Positions 48,335 through 58,209 of a stretch of 64,000 bases of DNA are shown piece after piece. Made by a program: the position numbers and the translations under genes. The notes below the pieces were generated by a model. The model ran no database searches. It was not told the origin of the DNA and was given only the letters and a program-made list of their open reading frames with translations. Within the stretch, counting starts at the first letter, position 1. Each line of letters begins with the position of its first letter. The stretch lies in contig QCOD01000006.1 of assembly GCA_003209955.1 (NCBI GenBank), forward strand, positions 1 to 64,000, in the 5' to 3' direction. Origin of the DNA: OCS116 cluster bacterium AG-430-B22. Lineage in GTDB: Bacteria > Pseudomonadota > Alphaproteobacteria > MED-G09.

Positions 48335-49411
48335 TTATTCTTCAACAAAACCCTTGAAAACCTTCAAATATTCAATAAATTTCTCACTTAATCCTTCTTT
48401 TCTTAAATGTTCTTTAGGTGAGGGCGTATCAATAGGAATAAAATCCTTATTCTCTAATACTTTATTTGGAAAATCATGATGTAAAATGGCTGCTCTTCCT
48501 ATAGTAACAAAATCTACATCAGATGAAATTATTTTATCAACATCTTCTCCAGTTCTTATATTACCAGCAACAGTCAGAAGAACTCCTTTTCTATTTAATT
48601 CAGTAAAATGTTGTAAAAGGGTTTTACCTTTGTGCTCTTCTTCAACAGGATCTTTAAATGAATCCCATAAAGAGATATCTAAAAAATCAATTTTTCCATC
48701 ATCTATTAATTTTTGACATAGTTTTTTACTTTCAGCTAACTTAATTCCAAATCTTTCAGCAGATAGCCTTATTCCAAGAAGAAAATCTTTCCCACATTCT
48801 GATCTTATACCATTAATAATTTCAAAAATTATTCTTGATCTATTTTCCAGTGAACCACCATACTCATCTTCTCTTTTATTAATTGATGAGCTTAAAAATT
48901 GACATAAAATATATCCATGCGCACCATGTAACTCTACACCATCATATCCAGATTTTTTTGCTCTTACTGCTGCATTTATAAAATCATCTCTTAGATAATT
49001 AACTTCTTCATTAGATAACGATCTTGATTTAGTTTCTTCATCTGCTGAAGGGCAAACAGGTTTCTCACCAATAATATCTTCGGGAGATCTCATGCCTGCA
49101 TGATGAAGTTGAGCTACAGATAGACTTTCATATTTTCTTATTTCATCAGTAAGTCTTTTTAGGCCATCTATATGTTTATCATCAAATATTCCTAACTGAC
49201 CTGGAAAACCTTTACCTATCTCTTGAACATGTGAAGCACAAGACATAGTAATACCAAAATTACCTTTTGCTCTGAGTGTTAGCCATGTAAATTCGTCATC
49301 TGATAATTTTCCGTCTTCGAAACTTTGTGTGTTTGTTAATGGTGCTAACATAAATCTGTTTTTCATACTCAATCCGCAGGGAAAAACAATATTATTATTT
49401 AATTTATTCAT
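48335..49411 (-). CDS. Old Yellow Enzyme family NADH:flavin oxidoreductase
   Basis: This 358-residue FMN-dependent TIM-barrel ene-reductase contains RFMLAPLTNTQSFEDG, AQLHHAGMRSP and GYDGVELHGAHGYILCQFLS, then NKREDEYGGSLENRSR, all OYE-family blocks. LTVAGNIRTGEDVDKII and FVTIGRAAI provide the FMN phosphate site. Such enzymes reduce activated C=C bonds. It begins 18 bases after the tRNA-Cys CCA on the same strand, with AGGA nine bases before the ATG. It converges with the desaturase-P450 operon. Confidence 0.92.
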   Translation of the reverse strand: MNKLNNNIVFPCGLSMKNRFMLAPLTNTQSFEDGKLSDDEFTWLTLRAKGNFGITMSCASHVQEIGKGFPGQLGIFDDKHIDGLKRLTDEIRKYESLSVAQLHHAGMRSPEDIIGEKPVCPSADEETKSRSLSNEEVNYLRDDFINAAVRAKKSGYDGVELHGAHGYILCQFLSSSINKREDEYGGSLENRSRIIFEIINGIRSECGKDFLLGIRLSAERFGIKLAESKKLCQKLIDDGKIDFLDISLWDSFKDPVEEEHKGKTLLQHFTELNRKGVLLTVAGNIRTGEDVDKIISSDVDFVTIGRAAILHHDFPNKVLENKDFIPIDTPSPKEHLRKEGLSEKFIEYLKVFKGFVEE

Positions 49412-49429
49412 ATTATAGAGTCCTAAAAA

Positions 49430-49503
49430 TGGAGGCCACGATCAGATTCGAACTGATGTCCACGGCTTTGCAGGCCGCTGCGTAACCACTCCGCCACGTG
49501 GCC
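49430..49503 (-). tRNA. tRNA-Cys (GCA)
   Basis: On the minus strand acceptor GGCCACG pairs with CGTGGCC, and the anticodon stem GCGGC/GCCGT surrounds loop CTGCAAA (anticodon GCA). The T-arm has AGTTCGAATCT. CCA is encoded at 49430-49432. The OYE gene follows directly. Confidence 0.97.
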
Positions 49504-49578
49504 TCGTTTGTGGTATATGTATAATTATCATTTGAATGTTCATATTTGAAGTAAAAATAAGGCGAATTAGAAATTCTC

Positions 49579-49606
49579 TTTACTTTATTATGTAATTATT
49601 TATAAA
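49579..49606 (+). promoter_or_regulatory. Candidate tolC promoter
   Basis: TTTACT (49579-49584), a 16-base spacer and TATAAA (49601-49606) precede tolC. The expected start near 49613 lies inside the 16-bp palindrome at 49608-49623. Confidence 0.45.
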
Positions 49607-49607
49607 G

Positions 49608-49623
49608 ATGACGCATGCGTCAT
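49608..49623. promoter_or_regulatory. Perfect 16-bp palindrome over the tolC transcription start (operator candidate)
   Basis: ATGACGCATGCGTCAT reads identically on both strands and is much more GC-rich than its surroundings. It lies just downstream of the predicted tolC -10 and 16 bases before the tolC ATG. No upstream plus-strand gene needs a terminator here, since tRNA-Cys runs the other way, so a repressor site is more likely than a terminator, although TTTTT follows. Confidence 0.55.
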
Positions 49624-49639
49624 TTTTAAGGTGTTACAA

Positions 49640-51004
49640 ATGAATAAATATATATTATTAGGTTTAATAGTTATTTTAGGCTTGAGCATTAATACTAAAG
49701 CAGAAACATTATCATCTGCTCTATCAAAAGCTTACATTAATAATCCTATAATTAACTCTAAAAGAGCAGAATTAAGATCTTTAGACGAAAATGTTAGTGC
49801 TGCTTCTTCACAATTTTTTCCAAGCATTGAAGTTATTGGAAGTTATAGTGAAAATACACTTGAATATGGTGAATTAAATAAAATTAAAACTAACCCTTTA
49901 GCAGGTTCACTTCTTATTAATCAAAAATTATTTTCAGGTGGTAAATTAATTAATGATAGATTAAGTGCAATTAATCTTGTTGCTGCAGGAAGACAAAGCC
50001 TTAGAGATTCAGAGCAAAGTATTTTATTTGAAGCTGCTCAAGCTTATTTTAATTATTTGAAAACTGAACAAATTATTAAATTACAAAGTAATAACTTTGA
50101 AGTACTGAGTGAACGACTAGAGGCTACAAAAATACAATTTGAAGTTGGCGAATTAACATTAACTGATGTTGCGCAAGCAGAAGCAAGGCTATCTCAAGCA
50201 CAATCAAATTTAGCTGACGCTAGAAGTTTGTTAAAGGCTAGGGAAGCGGATTACAGATCAATAATTGGGTTAAACCCTGATAACCTTCAAGAATGGAATA
50301 AAGAATTTGATCTACCGCAAAATGAAAATGAAGCAATTTCGACAGCTTTAAAAAATAACCCGCAATTGAAATATTATGAACGTATTGAAAAATCATCTGG
50401 CTACAATGTTTCATCTCAAAAAAGTATGCTTTCACCTCAATTATCATTAAGAGGAGAATATATTTATGCTGAAGACCAATCTTTTCTTATGTCTGATGAT
50501 ATTGATCAATATCAAATTACAGGGCAAGTAAAAATACCTATTTTCTATGGCGGATTGAATTGGTCAAATATAAGGAAGGCGCAGGAAATTAATTCAAGAG
50601 ATAAATATTTAATCATTGATGGAAAAAGAAAGATCAGAGGTTTTGTAAAAAAATCTTTTGCTGAATATAATGCTTCAAAAATTAGAATTTCAGCTACCGA
50701 GAAACAAGCACAAGCAACTGATATTGCGCTCGAAGGTGTTAAGCAGGAATTTCAATTAGGAACAAGAACAACTTTAGATATACTCGATGCTGAGCAAGAA
50801 TACTTAGATGCTAGAGTTTCATTAGTAACTGCAAAAAATGATTCAAATATATCTTTTTTTCGATTGTCTTATTATTTAGGAACATTAACTCCAGAAAATC
50901 TTAATATGAGCATAATAAAATATGATCCAAATAAAAATTATAAAAGAGTTAAGACAATTAAAATTGGTCCTAATAGAATTAAAGTTATAGGAAATGTTGA
51001 TTGA
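49640..51004 (+). CDS. tolC: TolC family outer membrane efflux protein
   Basis: This 454-residue protein has a signal peptide (1-21, ending NTKA before ETLSSALSKAY) and two repeated coiled-coil halves with the OEP pattern (AAQAYFNYLKTEQI; LTLTDVAQAEARLSQAQSNLADARS; FQLGTRTTLDILDAEQEYLDARV). It would trimerise as an outer-membrane channel for efflux pumps and type I secretion. The ATG at 49640 follows AAGGTG; a GTG at 49631 overlaps that site. The order tolC/PopZ-like/valS is typical of Alphaproteobacteria. Confidence 0.94.
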   Translation: MNKYILLGLIVILGLSINTKAETLSSALSKAYINNPIINSKRAELRSLDENVSAASSQFFPSIEVIGSYSENTLEYGELNKIKTNPLAGSLLINQKLFSGGKLINDRLSAINLVAAGRQSLRDSEQSILFEAAQAYFNYLKTEQIIKLQSNNFEVLSERLEATKIQFEVGELTLTDVAQAEARLSQAQSNLADARSLLKAREADYRSIIGLNPDNLQEWNKEFDLPQNENEAISTALKNNPQLKYYERIEKSSGYNVSSQKSMLSPQLSLRGEYIYAEDQSFLMSDDIDQYQITGQVKIPIFYGGLNWSNIRKAQEINSRDKYLIIDGKRKIRGFVKKSFAEYNASKIRISATEKQAQATDIALEGVKQEFQLGTRTTLDILDAEQEYLDARVSLVTAKNDSNISFFRLSYYLGTLTPENLNMSIIKYDPNKNYKRVKTIKIGPNRIKVIGNVD

Positions 51005-51034
51005 TATCATCAATCTATCCTATAAGATATGTTT

Positions 51035-51394
51035 ATGAGCCAAGATAACGAAAAAGATGAACCATCAGTAGATGAAATATTGTCATCTATTAAAGATGTT
51101 ATTGCTAGCGACAAAGACATATCGAATAACGAAGAAGATAATGATATCATTGATGATAATGTGTTTGAACTTACAGATATTATTGATGATACAGAGGTTG
51201 AAGAAGATAAAAATATTCAAGATAATAATGATACTATCGCCGATATATTTGAAGGTGGAGACATATCTATAGATAATGTTATTAGGGAAGCTGTAAAAGA
51301 GTCTATCGAGGATTGGTTTTCAAGAAATCTAAGACCAATTGTAGAAGAATCTGTTAAACAAGAAATATCAAAACTATTTAAAAAACGTAATTAA
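51035..51394 (+). CDS. DUF2497 / PopZ-like polar organising protein
   Basis: This 119-residue protein has the two conserved ends of the family: an N-terminal helix EPSVDEILSSIKDVIAS and a C-terminal VIREAVKESIEDWFSRNLRP followed by a short helical end. The middle is acidic and disordered (Asp/Glu/Asn/Ile), as in Caulobacter PopZ, which forms polar condensates that hold the chromosome origin and cell-cycle proteins. An ATG six bases earlier (51029) is an alternative start. It sits between tolC and valS as expected. Confidence 0.85.
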   Translation: MSQDNEKDEPSVDEILSSIKDVIASDKDISNNEEDNDIIDDNVFELTDIIDDTEVEEDKNIQDNNDTIADIFEGGDISIDNVIREAVKESIEDWFSRNLRPIVEESVKQEISKLFKKRN

Positions 51395-51395
51395 A

Positions 51396-54038
51396 ATGCT
51401 TAATAAGAGTTATGATCCTAAAGAAGCGGAAGCTAGGCTGTATAATTATTGGGAAACTGAGGGTTATTTTAAATGTGGATTAACGAATAACCATCCTTTT
51501 TCAATAGTAATTCCTCCACCCAATGTCACTGGTAGTTTACATATGGGCCATGCATTAAATAATACACTTCAAGATATAATTGTTAGATACAAAAGAATGC
51601 TAGGTGAGGATGTTTTATGGCAAACTGGTACTGATCATGCAGGAATTGCAACTCAAATGGTTGTTGAAAGAAAGCTTGATTCTGAAAATAAGCCTTCAAG
51701 GATTGAACTAGGGAGGGATAAATTTATTGATGAAATCTGGAAATGGAAAGAAGAATCTGGAAGCATAATTACTAATCAATTAAGAAGGCTAGGCGCATCA
51801 TGTGATTGGAGTAGAGAACGCTTTACTATGGATGAAGGTCTCAGTCTTGCGGTCAATAAAGTATTTGTAGATTTATATCATGAAGGATTAATTTATAAAG
51901 ATAAAAGGCTTGTTAACTGGGATCCGCAGTTAAGAACAGCTATATCTGACTTAGAAGTTGTTCAAAAAGAAGTTGATGGTTATCTATGGTATATAAATTA
52001 CCCAATCAAAGACTCTAAGGAAAAAATTACTATTGCAACCACAAGACCAGAAACAATGTTTGGTGATACAGCAATAGCGGTTCATCCAAGCGATAATAGA
52101 TATGCAGATCTTATTGGAAAAGAGGTTATTATTCCTATTATTGGTAGATCTATAAAAATTATAACTGATGAATATGCTGATCCCGAGCAAGGTAGTGGGG
52201 CTGTAAAGATTACACCTGCACATGATTTTAATGATTTCGAAGTTGGAAAAAGAAATAATTTAGAAATGTTATCTATCTTAGATATAGATGGTAAATTAAA
52301 TGAAAATGTAGATAAAGAATGGCAAGGTCTTGATAGATTTGAAGCACGATCTAAATTATTGAAAATGCTCTCTAAAGAGGGTTATTTAGAAAAAGAAGAG
52401 AAATATAATAATTCAGTTCCACATGGTGATAGATCTGATGTTGTTATTGAGCCTTATTTAACAGAGCAATGGTATGTAGATGCAAAAACATTAGCTAAAC
52501 CAGCTCTAGATTCTGTTAAATCAGGTGATATGAAATTTATTCCATCTAATTGGTCAAAAACTTATTATGAGTGGTTAGAAAATATTCAGCCTTGGTGCAT
52601 TTCTCGCCAGTTATGGTGGGGACACAGAATACCTGCATGGTATACAAAAGATGGAAAAATAATTGTTGCTCATAATGAGAAAGAAGCTTTTACGATTGCA
52701 GAAAAAGAATTTGGTAAAGATATAGAAATTTATCAAGACGAGGATGTCCTTGATACTTGGTTTTCTTCTGCACTGTGGCCTTTTTCAACTTTAGGTTGGC
52801 CAGAGGAAACCTTGGAAATTGAAAAATACTATCCTACAAATCTTCTTGTAACAGGATTTGATATAATATTTTTTTGGGTGGCCCGTATGATGATGATGGG
52901 GATTCATTTTATGGGAAAAAGACCTTTTTCTGAAGTGTATATCCATGCCTTAGTAAGAGATGAAAAGGGTCAAAAAATGTCGAAATCAAAAGGCAATATT
53001 GTTGATCCCTTAGATCTTATAGATAAGTATGGAGCTGACTCACTTCGCTTTACTCTTACAGCAATGGCAGCACAAGGAAGAGATGTAAAGTTATCTGAAT
53101 CTAGAGTTCAGGGTTACAGAAATTTTGGTACTAAAATTTGGAATGCATCAAGATTTTGTGAAATGAACGATATTAATAATTTCAACAGTTTTGATAATAA
53201 TTCCCTTGAGTACCCACTAAATATATGGATATTAAATGAATTTGTTGAGATGCAATCTCAATTAGAAAAAAATTTAACAGAATATCGATTTAATGATGCT
53301 GCAAATATTATATACCAATTTATCTGGAGAACATTTTGTGATTGGTATATAGAGTTAATTAAACCTCATCTTTCAGAAGAAGATGATAAATACGCTAATG
53401 AAATTAAAGAGACATGTTCATTTATATTGGACTCAATACTAATCTCATTACATCCATTTATGCCATTCATTACCGAAGAAATATGGCAAAATCTTAAGAA
53501 GAGAGATAATCCATTGATTATTCAAAAATGGAGAGAGATATCCTTAGCTGATGATCACAATAATTTAAGTGATGAAATAAATGAGTTAATAGAAATAATT
53601 TCAAATATCAGATCTATAAGAGTTGAATTAAATATAAAACCAAAAGAAAAGCTCGCAATAGAAGTTATGAATAACTCAGAGGCATTAAAAATAAATAATT
53701 TTGAGTTTTATTTATCAAAAATTGCAAATATTTCAGATATTAGTGCAGTTTCAGATTTTTCTGATAAATCAGCTAAATTTAATGTAAATAATTCTCGATT
53801 CTCTTTACTTATTCCTACTAGTATTGATCTTACAGCTGAACTCAGCAGGGTAATCAAAGAAGAAGAGAAGCTTGATAGAGAAATAAATTCAATATCAAAT
53901 CGTCTTAAAAATAAGGATTTCATTGCCAAAGCACCGCAAAAAGTTGTTGAAGAAAATAAAATTAAAATAGAAGATATGATGCAGAGTAAAGAAAGACTAT
54001 CATCGTCACAGGAGCTTATTAAGAGGCTTATAAAATAA
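51396..54038 (+). CDS. valS: Valyl-tRNA synthetase
   Basis: ValRS is 880 residues and charges tRNA-Val in the cytosol. The class I signatures are PPPNVTGSLHMGHALN (HMGH as HIGH) and KMSKS (527-531). The CP1 editing domain contains ATTRPETMFGDTAIAVHP, and the C terminus has the coiled-coil arm (about 810-880). The ATG follows the PopZ-like stop by one base. Confidence 0.99.
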   Translation: MLNKSYDPKEAEARLYNYWETEGYFKCGLTNNHPFSIVIPPPNVTGSLHMGHALNNTLQDIIVRYKRMLGEDVLWQTGTDHAGIATQMVVERKLDSENKPSRIELGRDKFIDEIWKWKEESGSIITNQLRRLGASCDWSRERFTMDEGLSLAVNKVFVDLYHEGLIYKDKRLVNWDPQLRTAISDLEVVQKEVDGYLWYINYPIKDSKEKITIATTRPETMFGDTAIAVHPSDNRYADLIGKEVIIPIIGRSIKIITDEYADPEQGSGAVKITPAHDFNDFEVGKRNNLEMLSILDIDGKLNENVDKEWQGLDRFEARSKLLKMLSKEGYLEKEEKYNNSVPHGDRSDVVIEPYLTEQWYVDAKTLAKPALDSVKSGDMKFIPSNWSKTYYEWLENIQPWCISRQLWWGHRIPAWYTKDGKIIVAHNEKEAFTIAEKEFGKDIEIYQDEDVLDTWFSSALWPFSTLGWPEETLEIEKYYPTNLLVTGFDIIFFWVARMMMMGIHFMGKRPFSEVYIHALVRDEKGQKMSKSKGNIVDPLDLIDKYGADSLRFTLTAMAAQGRDVKLSESRVQGYRNFGTKIWNASRFCEMNDINNFNSFDNNSLEYPLNIWILNEFVEMQSQLEKNLTEYRFNDAANIIYQFIWRTFCDWYIELIKPHLSEEDDKYANEIKETCSFILDSILISLHPFMPFITEEIWQNLKKRDNPLIIQKWREISLADDHNNLSDEINELIEIISNIRSIRVELNIKPKEKLAIEVMNNSEALKINNFEFYLSKIANISDISAVSDFSDKSAKFNVNNSRFSLLIPTSIDLTAELSRVIKEEEKLDREINSISNRLKNKDFIAKAPQKVVEENKIKIEDMMQSKERLSSSQELIKRLIK

Positions 54039-54040
54039 TA

Positions 54041-54832
54041 ATGATTAATGATATAAAAATAAAAAAAAGGGAAAATTGTCCTTTATGTAATGCCGAAAAT
54101 AGTGAAATTAGTATTTTAATGCATGAAAACTGGGAATTAGTAGAATGTTCTGAATGTTCTTTTGTTTATATGCCTGAAGTTCCAGTTTACGAAATGATGA
54201 AAGAAGAATTTGCCTGGGAAAAAAACTTTAGTCCCTCAAAAGATATAAAGTTATCAAAAAAAATAAGAAGATCTATTAAAGGTTTAATAAAAAGAAATAA
54301 ATTATTGTTTTTATTAGATAAATATATAAAAGAAGGCCAAATTCTTGATATTGGATGCGGTTCAGGTATTAAATTTGACGATATTCCTCAAAAATTTATT
54401 CCATTTGGAATAGATATATCAGAAAAATCAGCCTTTGAGGCAAAAACCAACTTTGAAAAAAGGGGGGGAACAGCTATATGTGCCCCTGCCACTGATGTTT
54501 TAAAAGAATATGGTAAGAATAAATTCAAGGGCGCAATCTTAAGGTCATATTTAGAGCATGAACATCACCCATTTGAAGTTCTAGATGAACTTAAGGAAAC
54601 ATTAACTAATGATGGAAGTATAATAATAAAAGTTCCAAATTATGCCTCAGTCAATAGAAGTTTAAGAGGAAAAAATTGGTGCGGTTATAGATTTCCTGAT
54701 CATGTAAACCAATTTACACCATTTACTTTGACGAAGATGGTAAAAAAAGCAGGATACAAAATTATAAAGTTTAATTATTTAGATAAACAGATTACAAGTG
54801 ATAACATGTGGATGGTAGCGCAACCAATTTAA
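54041..54832 (+). CDS. Class I SAM-dependent methyltransferase with N-terminal zinc-ribbon-like segment
   Basis: This 263-residue protein starts with CPLCNAE and later CSECSFVY (about 12-41), a probable zinc ribbon, followed by a Rossmann methyltransferase with [14 protein letters not shown] and [20 protein letters not shown]. The C-terminal part ([20 protein letters not shown]) matches methyltransferases near sugar or polyketide genes. The substrate is unknown. It starts two bases after valS and precedes ilvD by 10 bases. Confidence 0.82.
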   Translation: MINDIKIKKRENCPLCNAENSEISILMHENWELVECSECSFVYMPEVPVYEMMKEEFAWEKNFSPSKDIKLSKKIRRSIKGLIKRNKLLFLLDKYIKEGQILDIGCGSGIKFDDIPQKFIPFGIDISEKSAFEAKTNFEKRGGTAICAPATDVLKEYGKNKFKGAILRSYLEHEHHPFEVLDELKETLTNDGSIIIKVPNYASVNRSLRGKNWCGYRFPDHVNQFTPFTLTKMVKKAGYKIIKFNYLDKQITSDNMWMVAQPI

Positions 54833-54842
54833 GATTATTAAA

Positions 54843-56567
54843 ATGAAAAAAAGAAATTTTGACCATAGTAAATTACCAAGTAGGCATGTCAGAGTAGGCT
54901 CTGAAAAAGCCCCTCATAGATCCTATTATTATGCAATGGGTTTGGATGAGGATGACATAGATAAACCTTTTATAGGTGTTGCGACATGTTGGAATGAATC
55001 AGCTCCTTGTAACATTTCCCTAATGAGGCAATCTAAGAGTGTTAAAGAAGGTGTTTCAAAAGAGGGTGGAACCCCAAGGGAATTTACAACTATTACTGTA
55101 ACTGATGGAATTGCTATGGGACACCAAGGAATGAAGTCTTCTTTAGTAAGTAGAGAGATAATTTCTGACTCAATAGAGGTATCCATGAGAGGTCATTGTT
55201 ATGATGCTTTAGTTGGAGTAGCAGGTTGTGATAAATCCCTACCTGGCATGATGATGGCAATGTTAAGATTAAATGTTCCATCAGTATTTATATATGGAGG
55301 TTCTATCCTTCCAGGAAGCTATAAAGGAAAAGATGTAACAGTTGTTGATGTATTTGAAGCAGTAGGCGAATTTTCTGCAGGTAAAATTAGTGAGGAAGAT
55401 TTGTATGAGTTAGAATGTGTGGCATGTCCAAGTGCAGGATCATGTGGAGGCCAATTTACTGCAAATACAATGGCATGTGTTTCTGAAGCAATAGGCCTAG
55501 CATTACCTTACTCAGCTGGACCTCCTGCGCCAGATGAAAGTAGAGATAAATATGCTTTTGATTCTGGAAAATCTGTCATGGATTTACTAGAAAATAATAT
55601 TAGACCTCGAGATATTGTTACAAGAGAGTCATTTATAAATGCGGCAGTAGTCGTTGCGGCTACAGGAGGATCAACAAATGGAGCATTGCATTTACCAGCA
55701 ATGGCTAATGAAATCGGTATAGATTTTGATTTATTTGATGTAGCTGATATTTTTAAATCTACTCCATATATTGCAGATTTAAAGCCCGGTGGTAATTATG
55801 TTGCAAAAGATATGCATGAAGCAGGAGGAGTTCCTATGCTATTAAGAACGCTCTTAGATGAAGGTTTTATAAATGGTGATTGTCTTACGGTAACCGGTAA
55901 ATCAATTGCAGAAAATATATCAGAGGTAACATTTAATAGTGCTCAAAAAGTAATTTATCCAGCAAATAAACCTATTACAAAAACAGGTGGTGTAGTTGGA
56001 TTGAAAGGTAATTTTGCTCCTGACGGCGCAATCGTTAAAGTAGCTGGAATGGATAATTTAAAATTTACAGGTCCTGCAAGATGTTTTGACTGTGAAGAAG
56101 ATGCTTTTATTGCTGTAGAAAACAAAAATTATAACGACGGTGATGTAATTGTTATACGTTATGAAGGTCCAAAAGGAGGCCCTGGAATGCGAGAAATGTT
56201 ATCAACTACTGCAGCTCTTTATGGACAAGGAAAAGGAGATAAGGTTGCATTAGTTACCGATGGAAGATTTTCAGGCGGCACTAGAGGATTTTGCATAGGT
56301 CATGTTGGCCCCGAAGCTGCTGATGGCGGACCGATAGCTCTCATAAAAGATGGAGATTTAATATCAATAGATGCCGACGCAGGAACTATAGAAGTTGATA
56401 TAACTAAAGAAGAATTATCAAAAAGAGAAAAACAATGGGTTAAACCGAAAACAGACTATAATTCTGGCACATTATGGAAATACTCTCGTCAAGTAGGACC
56501 AGCTAGATATGGTGCGGTAACGCATCCAGGTGCTAAAGAAGAAACCCATTGCTACGCTGATATATAA
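54843..56567 (+). CDS. ilvD: Dihydroxy-acid dehydratase
   Basis: IlvD is 574 residues and makes the 2-oxo acids for valine and isoleucine, with an iron-sulfur cluster. Cluster cysteines lie in [21 protein letters not shown] and [19 protein letters not shown]. The C-terminal [20 protein letters not shown] is complete. The final residues EETHCYADI are a normal end. It converges with xth; the two stops are two bases apart. Confidence 0.97.
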   Translation: MKKRNFDHSKLPSRHVRVGSEKAPHRSYYYAMGLDEDDIDKPFIGVATCWNESAPCNISLMRQSKSVKEGVSKEGGTPREFTTITVTDGIAMGHQGMKSSLVSREIISDSIEVSMRGHCYDALVGVAGCDKSLPGMMMAMLRLNVPSVFIYGGSILPGSYKGKDVTVVDVFEAVGEFSAGKISEEDLYELECVACPSAGSCGGQFTANTMACVSEAIGLALPYSAGPPAPDESRDKYAFDSGKSVMDLLENNIRPRDIVTRESFINAAVVVAATGGSTNGALHLPAMANEIGIDFDLFDVADIFKSTPYIADLKPGGNYVAKDMHEAGGVPMLLRTLLDEGFINGDCLTVTGKSIAENISEVTFNSAQKVIYPANKPITKTGGVVGLKGNFAPDGAIVKVAGMDNLKFTGPARCFDCEEDAFIAVENKNYNDGDVIVIRYEGPKGGPGMREMLSTTAALYGQGKGDKVALVTDGRFSGGTRGFCIGHVGPEAADGGPIALIKDGDLISIDADAGTIEVDITKEELSKREKQWVKPKTDYNSGTLWKYSRQVGPARYGAVTHPGAKEETHCYADI

Positions 56568-56569
56568 AC

Positions 56570-57349
56570 TTAAAGATCGATTTCAGCAATTATTGGAACA
56601 TGATCTGAGGGTTTATTCTTATCTCTTTCTCCTTTATCAATAACTATATTGCTAATTTGATCAGCTGCGAGAGGTGATGCCAAAATATGATCTATTCTAA
56701 TTCCCTCGTTTTTTTGCCATGCTCCTCTTTGATAATCCCAAAAAGTAAAGTCTTTTGCTAGAGGATTATATGCTCGATACATATCATTTAAACCTAAGGA
56801 AACAATTTCTCTAAATTCTTTTCTCGTTTCAATAGTAAATAGCGCATCATCTATCCATTTATCAGCATCATAAGCATCAATATTTTCAGGAATAACATTA
56901 AAGTCACCAAGCAAAATAAATGACTCATCTTTAATATTTAGTGAAATTAAGTGTTCTTTTAAGGCTTTCATCCAATTTAATTTGTAATCAAATTTATCGC
57001 CAGGGTAAGGATTTCCATTAGGTAAATAAATATTTGATATACGAATTACTTTTGAATTTACAGAATGAACAGTCTCAATATATCTTGCCTGGTCATCATC
57101 AAAATTTGGTATTTCTGTTATGCTTTCTTCAATTAAAAATTTTGATAATGTAGCTACTCCATTATAACTTTTTTGACCATTAATTATTAAGTTATAGCCC
57201 AAATCTTCAAAAGGTTCTCTTGGAAAGCCATTCGTAACAACTTTTATTTCTTGAAGACATAAAATATCTGGATTTTCTTTTTTAATCCATTCGAGGATAT
57301 TATCAATCCTTGTTCTAACTGAATTTACATTCCATGAAGCAATCTTCAT
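56570..57349 (-). CDS. xth: Exodeoxyribonuclease III (AP endonuclease)
   Basis: This 259-residue DNA-repair nuclease of the EEP family cuts at abasic sites and trims 3' ends. Motifs are MKIASWNVNSVRTR, LCLQEIK (catalytic Glu), LLGDFNVIPENIDAYD and SDHVPIIAEIDL (catalytic His). I chose ATG 57349, which shares one base with the erpA stop; an in-frame start at 57379 would add ten residues not matching the family. erpA/xth adjacency is conserved in Alphaproteobacteria. Confidence 0.95.
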   Translation of the reverse strand: MKIASWNVNSVRTRIDNILEWIKKENPDILCLQEIKVVTNGFPREPFEDLGYNLIINGQKSYNGVATLSKFLIEESITEIPNFDDDQARYIETVHSVNSKVIRISNIYLPNGNPYPGDKFDYKLNWMKALKEHLISLNIKDESFILLGDFNVIPENIDAYDADKWIDDALFTIETRKEFREIVSLGLNDMYRAYNPLAKDFTFWDYQRGAWQKNEGIRIDHILASPLAADQISNIVIDKGERDKNKPSDHVPIIAEIDL

Positions 57350-57684
57350 TAAACTGAAAAAGAAGTTCCACAGCCGCATGATGATGTGGCATTCGGATTA
57401 TTAATTTTAAAAGATTTTCCAATGAGCTCATCAGCAAATTCTATTGTTGAGCCATCTAGATAAGGAATAAAAGCTCTGTTTATTAAAACTTTAATATTAT
57501 CTTTTGATAAAACTATATCATCGTCATTGATTTTGGTATCTAAATCGATTTTATATGAAAACCCAGCGCAACCACCTCCAAGAATTTCAATTCTTAGATA
57601 CATATTCGCTTTCTCATTTTTAACAATTTTTTCAATTTGCTTAGCAGCACTATCAAGTATTTCAAAGTTAATTTCTTTTACCAT
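57349..57684 (-). CDS. erpA: Iron-sulfur cluster insertion protein, A-type carrier
   Basis: This 111-residue HesB/IscA/ErpA-family protein carries Fe-S clusters to target enzymes. The three cysteine ligands are present: Cys39 in GGGCAGFSY and Cys103 and Cys105 in SSCGCGTSF. The family label ErpA rests on its neighbour xth; IscA cannot be excluded. Its ATG shares one base with the bamE stop, and it overlaps xth by one base, forming a bamE-erpA-xth unit. Confidence 0.9.
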   Translation of the reverse strand: MVKEINFEILDSAAKQIEKIVKNEKANMYLRIEILGGGCAGFSYKIDLDTKINDDDIVLSKDNIKVLINRAFIPYLDGSTIEFADELIGKSFKINNPNATSSCGCGTSFSV

Positions 57685-58133
57685 TAATTTCCAGGTAAAT
57701 TACCTGCTCCTAATCTTCCTAAGTTACCAAACAATTGCTGGAGAATAGTAAGCTCTCTTCCCCTTGTTGGCGTAGAATTCGTATTAAAGGCAATTATATT
57801 TCCATCTTTTAGCCCATATTCTTCTAGAGATGTAACCCTGCTATCATCATTAAAACCAACCGTTATTATCCTTCTTTGCGAAACACTTGGTTGATAAAAT
57901 GCAGTAGTTTCCGCTTTACTATAAATATAGTACCAAGTCTTTGCATCAATAGTAGATGTTGTTGATGGTGTTCCTAGTATATTTAAAACTTGCCCAGCAT
58001 TTGTTTTACCCACCTCTATTTGCGAGATAAGCTTGTTATCAAACACATAACCCCTGTTTTCTACAATTGGTGAACAATTGATTACTGTAAAACAAAGAGA
58101 AACAAATATAAATTTTTCAAAAATTAATTTCAT
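57684..58133 (-). CDS. bamE: Outer membrane protein assembly factor BamE (SmpA/OmlA) lipoprotein
   Basis: This 149-residue lipoprotein has a signal ending in VINC (Cys20). The SmpA/OmlA fold is shown by ISQIEVGKTNAGQVLNILGTPS and TWYYIYSKAETT. The C-terminal part is rich in Gly and Asn with RGRELTILQQLFGNLGRLG. In Alphaproteobacteria it pairs with a divergent ubiquinol-cytochrome c chaperone gene, as here. TTGACA (58190-58195, minus strand) is present upstream but lacks a clear -10. Confidence 0.88.
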   Translation of the reverse strand: MKLIFEKFIFVSLCFTVINCSPIVENRGYVFDNKLISQIEVGKTNAGQVLNILGTPSTTSTIDAKTWYYIYSKAETTAFYQPSVSQRRIITVGFNDDSRVTSLEEYGLKDGNIIAFNTNSTPTRGRELTILQQLFGNLGRLGAGNLPGN

Positions 58134-58209
58134 ATCTATATATTTACATTAAAATAAACATTATTAGAAATGGTCTTTTATTACAACTATGTCAATATTT
58201 CAAAATTAA

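Noticed and set aside
48319..48341. Imperfect inverted repeat at the FAH-operon/OYE junction as a bidirectional terminator
   Set aside because: It has a mismatch, AT-rich stem and no U tract on either side.
58190..58195. TTGACA upstream of bamE (minus strand) as its promoter
   Set aside because: No acceptable -10 is found 16-18 bases downstream (CATTTC or ATTTCT).
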